The notes: generated from the letters alone by a model not told the origin. Counted from the stretch's first letter, positions 11,010 through 23,767 are shown. The stretch is DNA of 64,000 nucleotides from Ipomoea triloba (GCF_003576645.1 NC_044919.1:21798667-21862666), one strand, 5' to 3'. A program made the numbers and translations.

Positions 11010-12550
11010 CTCTTCCGGCAGCAAACTTGATGGCTTCAATGGTGGTGCTTATCGTGGATTGGACACGGGTTCCCCTCTCTACAAGGATGGCCTCATAGAA
11101 CTCCCCAATTGTGCCCAAGAGTTGGGCTTGCACAATGTTTCTCGCAATGCCGCCCCTCCTAGTGATCGCAATTGCCTTAAAGATCACAAAGAACAAAAAC
11201 TTAGGAGCTTAAACCTTTCAGCGCACGGCTTCTCGTTCGATCCTCATATATGGTGTCAATATTGGTTTTACGACTCTTAGTCGGTCATTCGTTGGTCAAT
11301 ACAACTATTGGGACAAATGAGATTGTATATAAGACCAAGTAACGAGAATACAAAGAAAATTTAAAGCAATGAATTTTGTATAAATTGTCTCAAGCTCTAG
11401 GAATTTCATATCATTTTTACACCCATAGATGTGGTATTTATACATGAGTGTTCGACCTACAAAAGAATATGAGAGTTCTTACCAGATTCGGTCCATTCCA
11501 CCTTTCTAAGTTACAGGGTTGCCTCCCTAAAATACAATAGGAAAGTAACATAGAAAAGGTAACAAATTTCCTAAAATGAATTAGGTAAGGACTTCCTTAT
11601 TTCACCCTCCATCTCCTATCATACGATTTTCCCAAGCCACTCTAATACCACCACCCTTGAGTTTAAGCGGGGGGCTAGTGGTCTAAGTAGTCTCTTATAA
11701 CTCAATTAGACAAGCTACCTTAGGGCCAATCGCCCGAGTGCTAGTATCTCTCCCAACACCATGGACTAGGATCCACCTTGTATTGTGGACCGTGTGTTGG
11801 GAAACATTTAAAGGCAAAGGAATCTCCTCTAATTTTGTGGATCACCTCTCCTTCTTGCCTTCTTGTCCACAACTTTCCCAAGCTGAATGAAACGTGGCCT
11901 TATGCACTGCAGTGGACGTGTCTGAGGGCTTGCATCTATTTCCGCACATTTCTCTAGTTTTGTGGCTTGTAAGAGTGGAGTTAGTTGTAGCTTAAAGTAT
12001 ATAAACTAACACCCTCAAGGCTAAGAACACACACTTCATAATTCTTTCTTCCCTTTCTAAAAAGTTTCGCGTACGTCTGAGCATTATATATATAAACAAG
12101 TTGTGAACCTATTGTTCTGTGCGCGCCTGTCGAAAGCATACGATTACCCTAGTCTAAATGCTTTTAAGGTAGTGTTGCTAGACACGACACAGAACTATTC
12201 TCCTACTCCCACATAAACACTCATTCTCAGCCAGCCTACATTAAACTGAAACGGTTTAGAGCATTACAGTTCCTATTTCGTTTCATACATTAAGGTGCGA
12301 CACCCAACACCCTCGTCCAAAACACATTCAAATTTTGTACCTACAGCTAATATATTATGTACCTTCAGTTAATATATTATGTATCTATTACAATTAACAT
12401 ATTATACATTTAATTTATTTATAGGTGCTTAATTTGTTAACTAAATGTATATAATATGTTAAATGTATATACATAATCTGAATGTCCAATAAAATTATAA
12501 TAATGATAATTTTTTCTAATAAAAATGTAGCGTACAACATTTGAAGTATA
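11010..12550. other. Unassigned intergenic DNA
   Basis: No known element was recognised. A 63-codon minus-strand frame (11196-11005) has an unusually protein-like composition (ITRRGGIARNIVQAQLLG) and could be a fragment of a captured or decayed gene. I do not recognise its family. The remainder, including 12300-12550 with repeated ATATTATGTA words, shows nothing further. Confidence 0.35.
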
Positions 12551-14284
12551 ATGTGTAATTCTATTAATAAAAATTCTCATATGGAATTCGTATCTGAGAC
12601 GCTCTTTGAGACGGCGGCTACGCCGGCGTCCACACGGTCGCCGGAAGACCAAGATTTGTTGGAAAGAAGCACGAAGAAATCCAAACGGGGACGGGAAGTG
12701 GAGGAAAGAGCTAGAGGAACACCAGAAGTCGAGATGGTTCAAGAAACCCCAATTTCCACCGGCCAGAAATCGCCAGAATCGGCCCAATGGCGAACCCCAG
12801 CGGCGACGCCGAACCATGCATGGTATCAACATCAAGCCCAAGAGCGGATCGATGAAGAACAAGTTTCGGATGAAGAAGTCATGAATGAAGATGAAATAGA
12901 CCCGATGTGCCCTGTCATACCAGTAACAAGAGAAGAGAAAGAGAGACTTCGTCGGCCATGGAGGAAATTGCTCATCATCAAAGTACTCGGGCGAAGGGTG
13001 AGCTACTCGTATCTTCGGCAAAGATTGCTCAAAATGTGGAAGCCAGAGGCGACCTTTGAACTGATAACGCTCGATTTGGATTTTTATTTGGCCAAGTTCG
13101 AAGCACTCCACGACTACGAATTCGCCAAATTCGAAGGCCCGTGGATGATTATGGACCACTATCTGGTTGTCCAAGAGTGGAAACCCAATTTCGACTCACG
13201 AGATGCAAGAACGAGTAAGTTACTGGCTTGGATTCGTTTTCCTGCGCTTTCGGTGGAGTATTTTGACGACAAGTTCCTGGAAAAAATTGGCAAGAATATT
13301 GGCAGACCGATTAAAGTGGACACCACCACAAGTCTAGTTTCCAAGGGCAGCTTTGCTAGAGTTTGTGCGGAGATAGATATTTCGAAGCCCTTAATCTCGA
13401 AGTTCACATTTGAACAGAAGGTTTGGCCGATTGTGTACGAATGACTACATCTGGTCTGTTTCAGATGTGGGTTATATGGACATAGGGCTGAACAATGCGG
13501 CAAGGATTCGGCGACGGCAGCCAAAGGACCAATGGAGGATGAAAACTCAGGGCAGAATAGAGAGGCGCAGTCGCAAGCTCGAAACATCGCCACAAACCAG
13601 AACCAGGCGCCGGCCCAGCAGTTCAAGAACAATTTCGGGCCGTGGATGCTTGTTTCAAGAAAAGAGAGAAAGGGCAGAGGGAGAGGGTGGGGTCACCCAG
13701 CCGCAAATCACCAACCGGCTAGAAATCTCCCCCAAACCCCAAGGTTCCCACAAGGAGGAATTCAAACACACTCGCGCTTTGCAATGCTAGAAGATTTAGA
13801 AGAAGAGGGACAAGACCAGGTGCAGGAAGGACAAGTTAATGGCTCTCCATTACGTAGCACAGGCGAGGCCCTTCCCAGGATTAGAACAAACCAACACCAG
13901 AAACAGGTAGTTGAGCGTCAATTCTCATTTGCAAATTCCCAGCATGCCAATGTGCAGACCAATAAACAGCAACGATACATCCCACCACATCGAGGAGGAT
14001 TTACATTCAGGGGTGGAACATCAAGACAAGCGGCGGCAGAAACAGAACATACAGTAGTAAGAGGTTTCAACAAAGGAAAGAAGGTGGTGAGTTCAGTTGT
14101 TGGTAATGAGGCGGCGCAACCGGAAGGTCCGCACTTTGTTCCTGACAACTCTTTGATGGGCGACCCACCTGATGATCCCATGTCATATGCAAGACGTGGG
14201 GATCCTCCGGACGATGCTATGGAGGGGGTTGAGGACGATCCTGGTCGTGGTGATCCTGAGGCTGAGGGCCCTCTGCGCCATTGA
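12551..14284 (+). pseudogene. LINE 1 ORF1, Gag-like RNA-binding protein with internal TGA
   Basis: One continuous frame of 577 residue codons plus the terminal stop, with a single internal stop, TGA at 13442-13444 (codon 298). Upstream, roughly residues 125-297 form a DUF4283-type domain (KLLIIKVLGRRVSYSYLRQR, FEGPWMIMDHYLVVQEW). Directly after the TGA the same frame gives a CCHC zinc knuckle (C303-C306-H311-C316, CFRCGLYGHRAEQC), then a basic, Gln/Arg-rich tail with RGG-like words. Such proteins coat LINE RNA. The start may be Met at 12551 or 12581. The TGA is in a TGA-CTA context, and the related LINE 2 has TGA at the same place. It may be a nonsense mutation or a readthrough site. Confidence 0.88.
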
Positions 14285-14315
14285 GCGCTTGCTTGTGTGT
14301 TTTTATTTTTTAATT

Positions 14316-17300
14316 ATGAAGTGTCTGATATGGAACTGTCAGGGTGCGGCATCAAATTCCTTTCGCCGCACTCTGAAAAATTTTATTTGTATTCATAATC
14401 CGTCTATCGTTTATCTGTTAGAACCCAAAGTGTCAGGTGTGCAAGCGAACAAGATTTGTTCAAGCTTTGGATTTGAAGATTGGATTCGGGTGGAGGCAGT
14501 CGGTTTCTCGGGTGGCATTTGGATCCACTAGAACACTGCAGTTAATGTTGCTATACTAAAGACTCACCCTCAATTTATCTTATTGCAGGTTGATGATAAA
14601 AGAACTCACCCATGGATTCTAGCAGTAGTGTATGGCAGCCCCAATCGCATGCTGCGTAAAAAATTGTTCACAGACCTTTCTCTGCAAGAACTTGGACTCC
14701 AACACCAATGCCTTGCAATCGGAGATTTCAACTCGGTTACTGGTTCGAATGAAGTCAGCAGTCCAGAATGTTTTAACCAAGCCAGGTGTGCAGACTTTAA
14801 TAATTGGATTTTTGAAGAAGGCCTAATGGACTTAAGCTACCAGGGATCATTATTCACATGGGTAAGAGGGGCGAACACTCAATCCCTCAAAGCCGCAAGA
14901 TTGGATCGTGCCTTGGGAAATCCAGAATGGATGCTTCGATTCCCAGATGCAGTGTTAGAACATCTACCTATGGTTGATTCAGATCACACCCCTCTGTTAC
15001 TCAACACGACACCAACTGTTAATTTTAGGGGTAGGAGGAAGTTTAGGTTCAATGCTGCATGGACAACACATCCCAAGTTTCTTGACCATATCCATAATGT
15101 ATGGGAAACAGATGGAGAGCTGAGTTTGAACAACAAGAACGTAGCTGAAGCGTTACTTATCTGGAACAAGACAACATTTGGAAATATTCTGCTTAGAAAG
15201 AAAAGGCTGCTGGCTAGGATAGGAGGAGTTCAGAGATGCCTAGCCCAACATGTGAAGGGTGACCTCATTAAGCTGGATAAGAAACTACGGAAGGAGTTAG
15301 ATATCACACTACATCAAGAAGAACTCCTATGGTACCAACGCTCAAGAGTAGAATGGATCACATCGGGTGATCGAAACACAAGATTTTACCACCTAGCTAC
15401 ACTAGTCAAACAAGGCAAGACCAAGAGAGATAGACTGAGAAAGGAAGATGGGAGTTGGATCACCGAGGAACAGCAGATACTTGAACACATTAGAAATCAC
15501 TACATAAAGCTGTTTACTGATGACCAGCCTCCACAAACTCATATTCAAATGTGCAGGCGATTCCCAACTCTGAGTGATGAGGACTGGCAGGAGATAAATA
15601 GACCAATAACTCCAGAAGAGATTAGAAAGGCATTATTTGAAATGGAACCATGCAAGACACCAGGCCCAGATGGTTTTAGCTCAATCTTCTATCAAAAGAC
15701 ATGGGGTATAGTGGGAAAATCAATCATAAAGTTTGCAACAAGATTCTTTAACGAAGGGATCCTGCCAGATGATTGCAATGACACATTAATCTGTTTAATC
15801 CCCAAGGTGCAAAATCCAGAAACGGTGAATCAGCTACCGCCTATAGGTCTATGTAATGTCTCATACAAATTACTAACTAAGGTGATGGCAACAAGGATCC
15901 AAAAGGGACTCAAGAAGCAGATTGGGCCATATCAATCGAGTTTCATCCCTGAACGTCAAATAACAGATAATATTCTTGTTTTTCAGGAGGTCTTGAACTC
16001 AATGAGGACTAAGCAAGGCACATTAGGCTGGATGGTGATGAAAATAGATTTGGAGAAAGCATACGACAGGCTATCGTGGAATTTCATTAACGACACTCTC
16101 TATGATGCAGGCTTTAGCGACAATTGGAGAAGAAACATCATGAACTGCATAACTACTTCAAGATTAGCAATAACCTGGAACGGAAAGGAATCCGAATGGT
16201 TTAAACCAAGTCGGGGAATTAGACAGGGAGACCCTATATCACCCTTATTATTTGTTCTTTGCATTGAAAAGCTTAGTCATATTATTTGTGATGCTTGCTT
16301 GAAGGGTAGATGGAAAGGAATTAAGATCAGTAGACACGGCCCGACCCTAACGCATTTACTTTTTGCAGATGACATGGTACTATCTGGGGAAGCTACACCT
16401 TTTCAAGCCGTTGAAATGAAGAAGTGTCTGGATGAATTCTGCAGAATATCTGGACAAAGAGTCAACTTCAATAAATCAAGCATATTTTTCTCCAAGAACA
16501 CCCCAGTGGTTATACAAGATGAGATAGCAGCCTCAACAGGGATCCCTAAGGTTGCAGACCTAGGCAAATACTTAGGAATTCCCTCGATTCACGGCAGGCT
16601 GAAAAACGAGTCATTTGCTGGTATTATTGAAAGAATGAAGAGCAAATTGGCGGGGTGGAAGGCAAAATCCCTTTCTCTAGCCGGCAGACAAACCTTGGCT
16701 CAATCTGTCCTGACAGCAATCCCTTTTTACACAATGCAAACAACGTTAATCCCTAGCGGCGTCATCGCAAACATGGAGAAACTAATCAGGAGTTTCTTAT
16801 GGGGCAATATGGAAGGGGAAAGGAGATGTAATCTAGTCAGATGGGACTTGGTCACCAGCAGCAAAGAAAATGGAGGTTTGGGAATTCGGAGGCTTGCTGA
16901 AATGAATGTAGCCTTCCTTGCAAAACTAGGGTGGCGTATTCTGATGAATGAAGATAGCCTTTGGGTACGCGTATTCAAAGCAAAATACGCTATTCAACCG
17001 CTAGACTGCTCTCTTTGGCGCTCAAAAGCCAACATGTCAAATGCATGGCGCGGCATCCTTAAAGCAGTCCCCACACTACAGCAGGGATCCAGGAAACTGG
17101 TAAGAAATGGAAAGAATACCTTGTTTTGGGGAGATATATGGCTAGGAGACACACCTCTAAAAACCATAGCTATCTCATCTATTCCCCACACACACCTGAA
17201 TAAGTCAGTTGCTGACTACTGGGACATGGGGTGGAAGTGGAACACACTTGAGAATCTTCTGCCGATTGAGTACTTAAACATGCTAGCAGCGACAATATTA

Positions 17301-18476
17301 TCTGTTGATGAGAGTGAAACTGATGTCACTGGGTGGAAAGGGGAAGCGAATACAAATTTCTCGGTTGGCTCAGCCTATAATCTAGCGGTAAATGAGGGAT
17401 TACCAGTAGAACCAGCCAAATGGAATAACATATGGAAACTGAAAATTCCAAACAAAATCAAGACGTTCATCTGGTTAGTTAGGCATGAGAAAATCCTTAC
17501 CAACCAGAATAGAAGAAGACGAGGTATTACGGAGGATGATAGTTGCTGGTTCTGCCAGAATGTAGTTGAAGATACGGATCATGTCCTGCGTAAATGCCCT
17601 CTAGCAGCGGAAACTTGGTCTGCATTAATGCCTAATCACCATATGAGGCACCTAAACAGCCCTCTAATGGTATGGCTGGACAAAGGCTTGGCACTCAAGA
17701 ACGCAGGAAATTCCCCTAGCAACGACAAAGCCCTATTTGCCATCACGTTGTGGTGGATCTGGAAATGGCGCAACGAGGCCATCTTCAACAGCAAAATTAC
17801 ACCCATTCAGGCTAGAGTAAGTTGGGTTTCAGCTCAATGGACTGAGGTCAATAATGCATTTAAAATGTCTGAATTTCGATCGACTTTCAAAAATACACAA
17901 GGCTGGAAGAAGCTTTGTTGGGTCAGACCACAAGGAGATTTTATGAAAATGAACGTTGATGGATCTGTGAATCTGATAACCAATAGAGCAGGGTGTGGAG
18001 GAATCTTAAGAAACAAGAAAAGAGAATGGAAAGGAGGATTTGTGAATAACATTGGGTTTTGTTCACCTTTCCAGGCCGAGGCATGGGCTCTACTAAGAGG
18101 AATACAACTTGCAGTTCAGCAGGGTTGTAGAAACGTCATTTTTGAAAGTGACTCGAAAGAGGTTGTAGAGTTTATGAACAAGAGCACTAGATCAACCACA
18201 GCGGCGCATAACATTTTGATAGCGTGTAAGAAGGAACTCTTCAAAATAGAGGTATGGAAGGTGGCTTGGGTTCCTCGTGAACAAAACGGTACTGCTGATA
18301 GGCTAGCTGCATTGGCTAATACGCTCAACAGAGGCTTACACATCCTAGACGAACCTCCTCATGAGATTAGTGGTATATTGGAGGATGAGGACGAACCTCC
18401 TCATGAGATTAGTGGTATATTGGAGGATGAGACCGCCGGCCTCCCTTGTTGGCGCTTCTTTACTATTAGTAGCTAG
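14316..18476 (+). pseudogene. LINE 1 ORF2, endonuclease-reverse transcriptase-RNase H
   Basis: A frame of 1387 codons starting MKCLIWNCQGA, interrupted only by TAG at 14529-14531 (codon 72). Domains in order: apurinic-type endonuclease (N7, E36, GDFN at about 136-139, SDH at about 222-224), RT (PCKTPGPDGF, then GIRQGDPISP, then the catalytic FADD at codons 683-686), zf-RVT (CWFCQNVVEDTDHVLRKC), and C-terminal RNase H (MNVDGS with Asp about 1215, AEAWAL, FESDS, TADRLA). All key acidic residues are present. LINE 2 has Trp (TGG) at the position of the TAG, so here the stop is a private TGG-to-TAG change. It lies 31 nt after ORF1. Confidence 0.92.
18348..18431 (+). repeat. Perfect 42-bp tandem duplication at ORF2 C-terminus
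   Basis: 18348-18389 and 18390-18431 are identical and keep the frame, duplicating the 14-residue word DEPPHEISGILEDE just after the RNase H domain. The perfect identity implies a recent event. Confidence 0.95.
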
Positions 18477-18572
18477 GATGTATTGATGTTGTATTGAACT
18501 CTTACGGGTATCCCCCTTCCTGATTAATATAAAAAAAAAAAAAAAAAGATAAATTTAGTGATATAACATAAA

Positions 18573-18770
18573 GAGTGAAATCATTTTTTGGTCCTATATT
18601 TATTGGGCGTTGGACACATTTAGTCCGCTTTTATTAATTTTGCCACATTTTACCCAGACTTTTAAAAAGGTGGACACTTTTAGTGCAACGTTACATTTAG
18701 TGTTATGCAGCCGTCAAGTAGAAGGGCAATTTTGTCTTTTCATGTTCAATTCTTCATCAGCCTTATTCTT
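18573..18770 (+). repeat. Left terminal inverted repeat of Pack-MULE
   Basis: Pairs with the complement of 26990-27183. Similarity fades after the CAGCCGTCAAG / CAGCCGTGAAG word, so the inner edge is approximate. Confidence 0.85.
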
Positions 18771-18976
18771 TCTTGCTCTCCAACCACGTGGCAGCGTCCG
18801 ACATCGCATGTGGAAGACATTCTGAACAATTGCCAATGAAGAACTCCTAGGTCTTGCACGCGGTGTGTTCATTGGGTTATGGAAGGCATTCTGGCCAGAC
18901 CTGCGCAACCTTGGTTGTTTGATCTTCATTTTAGGCTACTGTAGAAAATTCTATAACACTACCTCTTTCAGTAGCC

Positions 18977-19085
18977 ATGGAAGTTCTTTTGCTCGTTTTG
19001 CTTTTTGGCTTTCTTACTTTCAATACCAAATATTTGCTTGGGAAATGATTTAATTACTAAAACCCAATTCCTTAGAGAGAGGGGA
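18977..19085 (+). pseudogene. Captured 5' end of G-type lectin S-receptor-like kinase (part 1)
   Basis: ATG at 18977 opens a typical secretory signal peptide (MEVLLLVLLFGFLTFNTKY). One base out of frame, the next codons resemble the mature N-terminus of S-domain receptor kinases (NDLITKTQFL). Copia A interrupts it at 19085 and the reading resumes at 26276. At least two frameshifts are present. In intact genes this region targets the kinase to the plasma membrane and begins the extracellular B-lectin domain. Confidence 0.75.
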
Positions 19086-19496
19086 TGTTAGAATAATTAT
19101 ATCACGTTAACCATAATATGTGATAACAGGATTGTACTAACCTCCAGCCATAGCTCTTAATCAACAAAGGTTGGGCTCTTAATCAACAAAGGTTGGATGA
19201 TCCGGACTGCAGCAGAGTTTCGCGTAAGCGTTTTTGTCTCTCACTTAGCTCAGCTCTCTCTAGATGGTGTATGAGGAATGAAGTGTGAGCCGCGAGAGGA
19301 CTTGTGACTCTATATATAACCACTGGCCATCAGGTTGTATTCCAATAGGTCTCCTAAACCCTAACCAGACTCCTAATCATAATGGGAGTCCAGCTATTAC
19401 GTTATTAGTGTTGCACCATATATCAATTATTTAATATTATTATAACTAATCCTAATGTTATAATAATTATGATAATAATAACATGAAAATGTTACA
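19086..19496 (-). repeat. 3' LTR of Copia A
   Basis: 411 bp, TGTTAG...GTTACA as written on +, so it has TG...CA ends on both strands. It contains a tandem duplication of about 22 bp (GGCTCTTAATCAACAAAGGTT) at about 19155-19197 that is absent from the other LTR. Confidence 0.92.
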
Positions 19497-19507
19497 TTCT
19501 CCCACTT
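19497..19507 (-). promoter_or_regulatory. Polypurine tract of Copia A
   Basis: AAGTGGGAGAA on the minus strand abuts the 3' LTR start (TGTAACATTTTC), the expected primer for plus-strand DNA synthesis. Confidence 0.8.
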
Positions 19508-19801
19508 GGTGCAAACACTCTTGCCCAAGAACAGATAAACACCAACCATAGTGATATGTCCTTATTAATACAAGTAGTATCCATTATGATCAAATGCAAA
19601 CTGCTCTTAAGCACTTAATTAGGAAACAAAACTTAATGAAACAAACCCTATGTTTATTTCAAGTCCAACTTTAGTACATTTTCTCAGTAATATAAAGCAA
19701 ATGAAGGTGTACACACTTAATTGAGAAAATGTCTGAATGCAAAAGAATTTTATTGAACAAAATGTATATACAAATTACAAAATAGATGAAAGTCCCATTT
19801 T

Positions 19802-22800
19802 CTAAGCCAGATCCTTGAATTTAAATGGAGACATGCCTTTAGTCAAGGGATCTGCCAACATCAGCTCAGTTCTAATGTGTTCAATGATTACAACTTTATT
19901 CTTGACACGTTCCCTAATGGCTAAGAATTTGATGTCGATGTGCTTACTTCGACTCCCACTTTTGTTCTTCTTAGCCAGGAAAAATGCAAATGAGTTGTCA
20001 TTGTAGAATTTCAATGGCTTCGATATAGAGTCCATAACTCTAAGCCCTGAGATAAAATTCTTTAGCCACACACCTTGAGAAGTAGCCTCGAAACAGGAAA
20101 TGAACTTGGCTTCACATTTAGAAGTAGCTATTAAGGATTGTTTGCCACTTCTCCATGAGATAGCCCCACCGGCCATAATAAAGACGCACCCAAAAGTTGA
20201 TTTTCGAGAATCAACACAGCCAGCGAAGTCAGCATCAGAATAGCCGACAACATCTAAATTGTCCGTCTGCCTAAACCCAAGCTTGTAGTCTTTGGTTCCT
20301 TTTAGATACCTTAGAACCTTCTTCACAGCTCTCCAGTGGTCTAATCCCGGATTGTGCAGGTAACGTCCGAGCATTCCAACCGCGAAAGCAATGTCCGGCC
20401 TTGTACAGACTTGGATATTTCCAAGACACCCAACTGCTGCAGCATAAGGGATGTTCTCCATGCATTCTTTCTCCAAATCATTTTTCGGACATTGGTCCAA
20501 ACTAAATTTGTCCCCCTTTGCAATGGGAGCAACGCTTGGTGAATAATTTTTCATCTGAAATCTTTCTAAAACTTTGCTTATATAGGTTTCTTGAGATAAA
20601 CTCAGTATGCCCCGGGACCTATCTCTATGAATTTTAATGCCAATAACATAAGAGGCATCACCCATATCCTTCATGTCAAAGTTCTTAGAGAGAAATTTTT
20701 TCACATCACGAAGCATCCCCTTATCATTGGTGGTAAGTAAGATGTCATCCACATATAAAACAAGAAAACATATTCGACTCCCATTCACCTTCTGGTATAT
20801 ACAAGGATCTAAGAGATTTTCAACAAAACCAAATGAAGAAATTACCCCATCGAATTTGATATACCATTGACGGGAAGCTTGTTTTAAATCGTATATGGAT
20901 TTCTTAAGCTTACAGACTAAATTCTCACCACCCCTAGAAGAGAAACATTCAGGTTGTTTCATATAAACCTCCTCTTCTAGATCACCATTAAGGAAAGTAG
21001 TTTTCACATCCATTTGTTGCAACTCAAGATTAAAATGTGCAACTAAAGCCAGTATGACTCGAAATGAATCTTTCTTTGATACAGGAGAAAATGTCTCCTT
21101 GTAATCGATTCCTCCCTTTTGTGTAAATCCCTTTGCAACAAGTCTGGCCTTGTAACTCTCAATGTTGCTTAATGAGTTTCTTTTAGTTTTAAAAACCCAT
21201 TTACAGCCAATGACCTTGGCCCCAACAAGATCCCAAACCCCATTGCTCTACATGGAATTCATCTCATCCTTCATGGCTTCAAGCCATAAGTCAGACTGTG
21301 CACAATTTGTTACTTGAGAAAACGTTTCAAGATCATTTTCGGCTCCTATGTCAGATTCTTGTAGATACGAAACATAATAACTAGGAAGTGCAAATCGCCT
21401 TACCTGTGTAAACCGTCTTAAAGTTGGATCTCCACCACCTTGCACAGGCTATGGGGCAACAACCTTTTCAGGAATTGGGAGCAGTTCTTGAATAGGCTCA
21501 GTCTGCATCAATTCAGGATCTTGCTGTAAATCCTGATTTGGTTCAACCATTGGTTCAAAATCAGGTCAGGGGATTGCTGTAAGTCCTGAACTGGTTCTTC
21601 CAAAGGCTGAGCCTCAACAGCTTGTGGAATCTCAATAGTGGGCAGTATATCTGTAGGCAGAACTGGAAGAGCACTGCGGATAAGTACAACACCACTAGAT
21701 GATGTAGAAAGTTGAGAGTCCGTATGATCAAATGAAGGGACTAAGTCCTTAAATCGATCACTCCCACTGATTAAGTCATCTTCAAGAAACTTTGCATTCC
21801 TTGATTCCACTATCGTAGTAGTATGAGATGGACAATAAAACCTATAACCCTTAGACGATTGTGCATATCCAATAAAGAAAGCACTAATGGTCATTGGGTC
21901 AAGTTTCGTTTCGTGTGGGTTATAAATCCTCACCTCAGACGGGCATCCCCAAACACGCATATGCTGCAAACTCGGTTTCCAACCTTTGAATAACTCAAAT
22001 GGTGTCTTAGGGACAGCCTTGGTTGGAACACGGTTTAATATATACGTTGTCGTCTTAAGTGCTTCAGCCCACAACGACTTTGGAAGCTTGGAGTTGCTTA
22101 GCATACTTCGCACCATATCTAGAAGGGTCTTGTTTCTTCTTTCAGCTACACCGTTTTGGTCTGGAAAGCCAGGCATGGTGTATTGGGCAATAATCCCATG
22201 CACTTGAAGAAACTTAGCAAAGGGACCAGGTGCTTGTCTATTTTCAGTATATCTACCATAATATTCACCACCTCTATCAGATCTAACTATCTATATTTTC
22301 TTGTTGCATTGGTTTTCAACTTCAACTTTAAATAATTTAAAGGCATCCAATGCTTCAAGTTTATGATTAAGTAAATACACATAGGAAAATCGTGAGAAGT
22401 CATCAATGAAAGTGATGAAATATTTCTGATCAGACACCGTCATGTCAAGACAACATATGTCAGTATGAATAATTTCCAACAACGTCGAACTTCTATTGGC
22501 ACCTTTCTTTGACTTGTTTGTCTGCTTACCCTTGATGCAGTCAATGCAAGTCTCAAAGTCAGTGTAGTCTAGAGTAGATAGTACCCCATCCTTTACTAAC
22601 CTTTTAATCCGCTCTAGGGAGATATGACCTAATCTCCGATGCCATAACATTGAGGAATTATCGTTAATATTGCACCGTTTGGTGCTATTTTGAACGTGTA
22701 AAGAATTGTAAACTGGATCATTCTTTAAGTTAAGACGAAAGAGATTATCAGACAATGTACCAATACCAACACAAGTAGAATTCCGAAATAACTTGAAATA

Positions 22801-23250
22801 ATTGGTATTAAATTCAAAACTGAATCCGAAGGGTACAAGTCTAGAAACTGAAATTAAGTTCCTTGAGAAGCTAGGAACATAAAGTGTCTTTTCTAACGTC
22901 AAAACAAAACAACTATCCAAAACTAAATTGCAAATTCTGACAGCTTCCACTGGTGACGCAATCTTGTTTCCAGAGAAGATGCTACACTCAGTTCCCATCG
23001 GCTTTCTTAGGTTTGTCATGTCCTGCAAAGAGTTTGCAATGTGGATTGTTGCACCAGAGTCAACCCACCAAGAATAAGTATTAACTTCTGACATATTAGA
23101 TTCGAAACATACAAAAGAAGAGGGAACATTACCTTTCTGGGATATCCACTTCTTATACTTGACACAATCTTTCTGGGTTAATTTTCCCTTAGCTGCTGTA
23201 GTGGAACCCTTGGTCTTTCCAGATTTTCCCTTGGACCTTGTTGTGGCCAT
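19802..23250 (-). pseudogene. Copia A pol polyprotein
   Basis: From 23250 downwards: degraded zinc-knuckle region, protease (WWVDSGATIHIANS), GAG-pre-integrase (LWHRRLGHISLERI), and integrase core (HTDICCLDM, FIDDFSRFSYVYLL, then RSDRGGEYYG and GVAERRNKT). RT follows (QMDVKTTFLNGDLEEEVYMK, LVLYVDDILLT), then RNase H (GYSDADFAGCVDSRKST, KHIDIKFLAIRE). The defects are a TAG within integrase at about 22291, a frameshift near 21558, a stop at about 21448 and a stop just upstream of the RT at about 21248. RT-RNase H (21022-19802) is open for 406 codons with intact YVDD. The domain order and words resemble the TNT1-like group. Confidence 0.93.
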
Positions 23251-23767
23251 AAAGCACTTTCCCCACTCTCAATTAGAAGCCTTGTTTCCTCTTGAGTACA
23301 CATGGTTCTTAAATGGGTTGTACTCCTGAGGAAGGAATGCACCACAAAATAATCTGGTAAAATGGTCTCCAACTTCTTCAATTGAGTTGCAATTTCTCTA
23401 ACTTGCATGATGTGTTTGCGTGTACCCTTAACAGTGGAAAGACGCAGATTGATAAACTTCATTATGAGTGTGCTGCCAAAGATTTCGTAGAATCAACGAA
23501 TTGATAATCAATCGCTTTGAGCAAAGACTTAGCTTTCTCAATGTCTTCAACGGTACCACGTATTCCCTTAGGAAGTTTTGACTTGATGAGGTACACGCCG
23601 ATGCGATTGGATCTCTCCCATCGCTCCCACAGTTCTTTTTGTGCGATAGTGCTTTCCGCAGTAACCACGGGGGGCTCATCATTAAGAACAGCGTAATCCA
23701 CTCCTAACAAACCTAAATGTAAGAGAATAGCCTCTTTCCACTCTTTGTGGTTATCATCGTCTAGCAT
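23178..23767 (-). pseudogene. Copia A gag
   Basis: Two frames (23767-23462 and 23462-23178) make up a Copia gag of the UBN2 type (DDDNHKEWKEAILLHLGLLG, ERSNRIGVYLIKSKLP, INLRLSTVKGTRKHIMQV). A frameshift at about 23462 and another near 23320 break it, and the usual CCHC knuckle is mostly lost. The product would assemble the virus-like particle. Confidence 0.85.

Larger units (their letters stand above)
12551..18547 (+). mobile_element. LINE 1: near-intact L1-type (RIL) retrotransposon
   Basis: Two consecutive frames (ORF1 Gag-like, ORF2 endonuclease-RT-RNase H) are followed by a short 3' UTR and a poly-A tract at 18531-18547. This is the layout of plant L1-clade LINEs with a terminal RNase H. 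The only coding defects seen are one in-frame stop per ORF. The 5' boundary and target duplication could not be fixed; the DNA before 12551 is AT-rich. A second, older copy of the same family lies at 33510-37800. Confidence 0.9.

Noticed and set aside
12437..13174. 245-codon minus-strand open frame
   Set aside because: Antisense shadow of LINE 1 ORF1; the plus strand carries the DUF4283-type domain.
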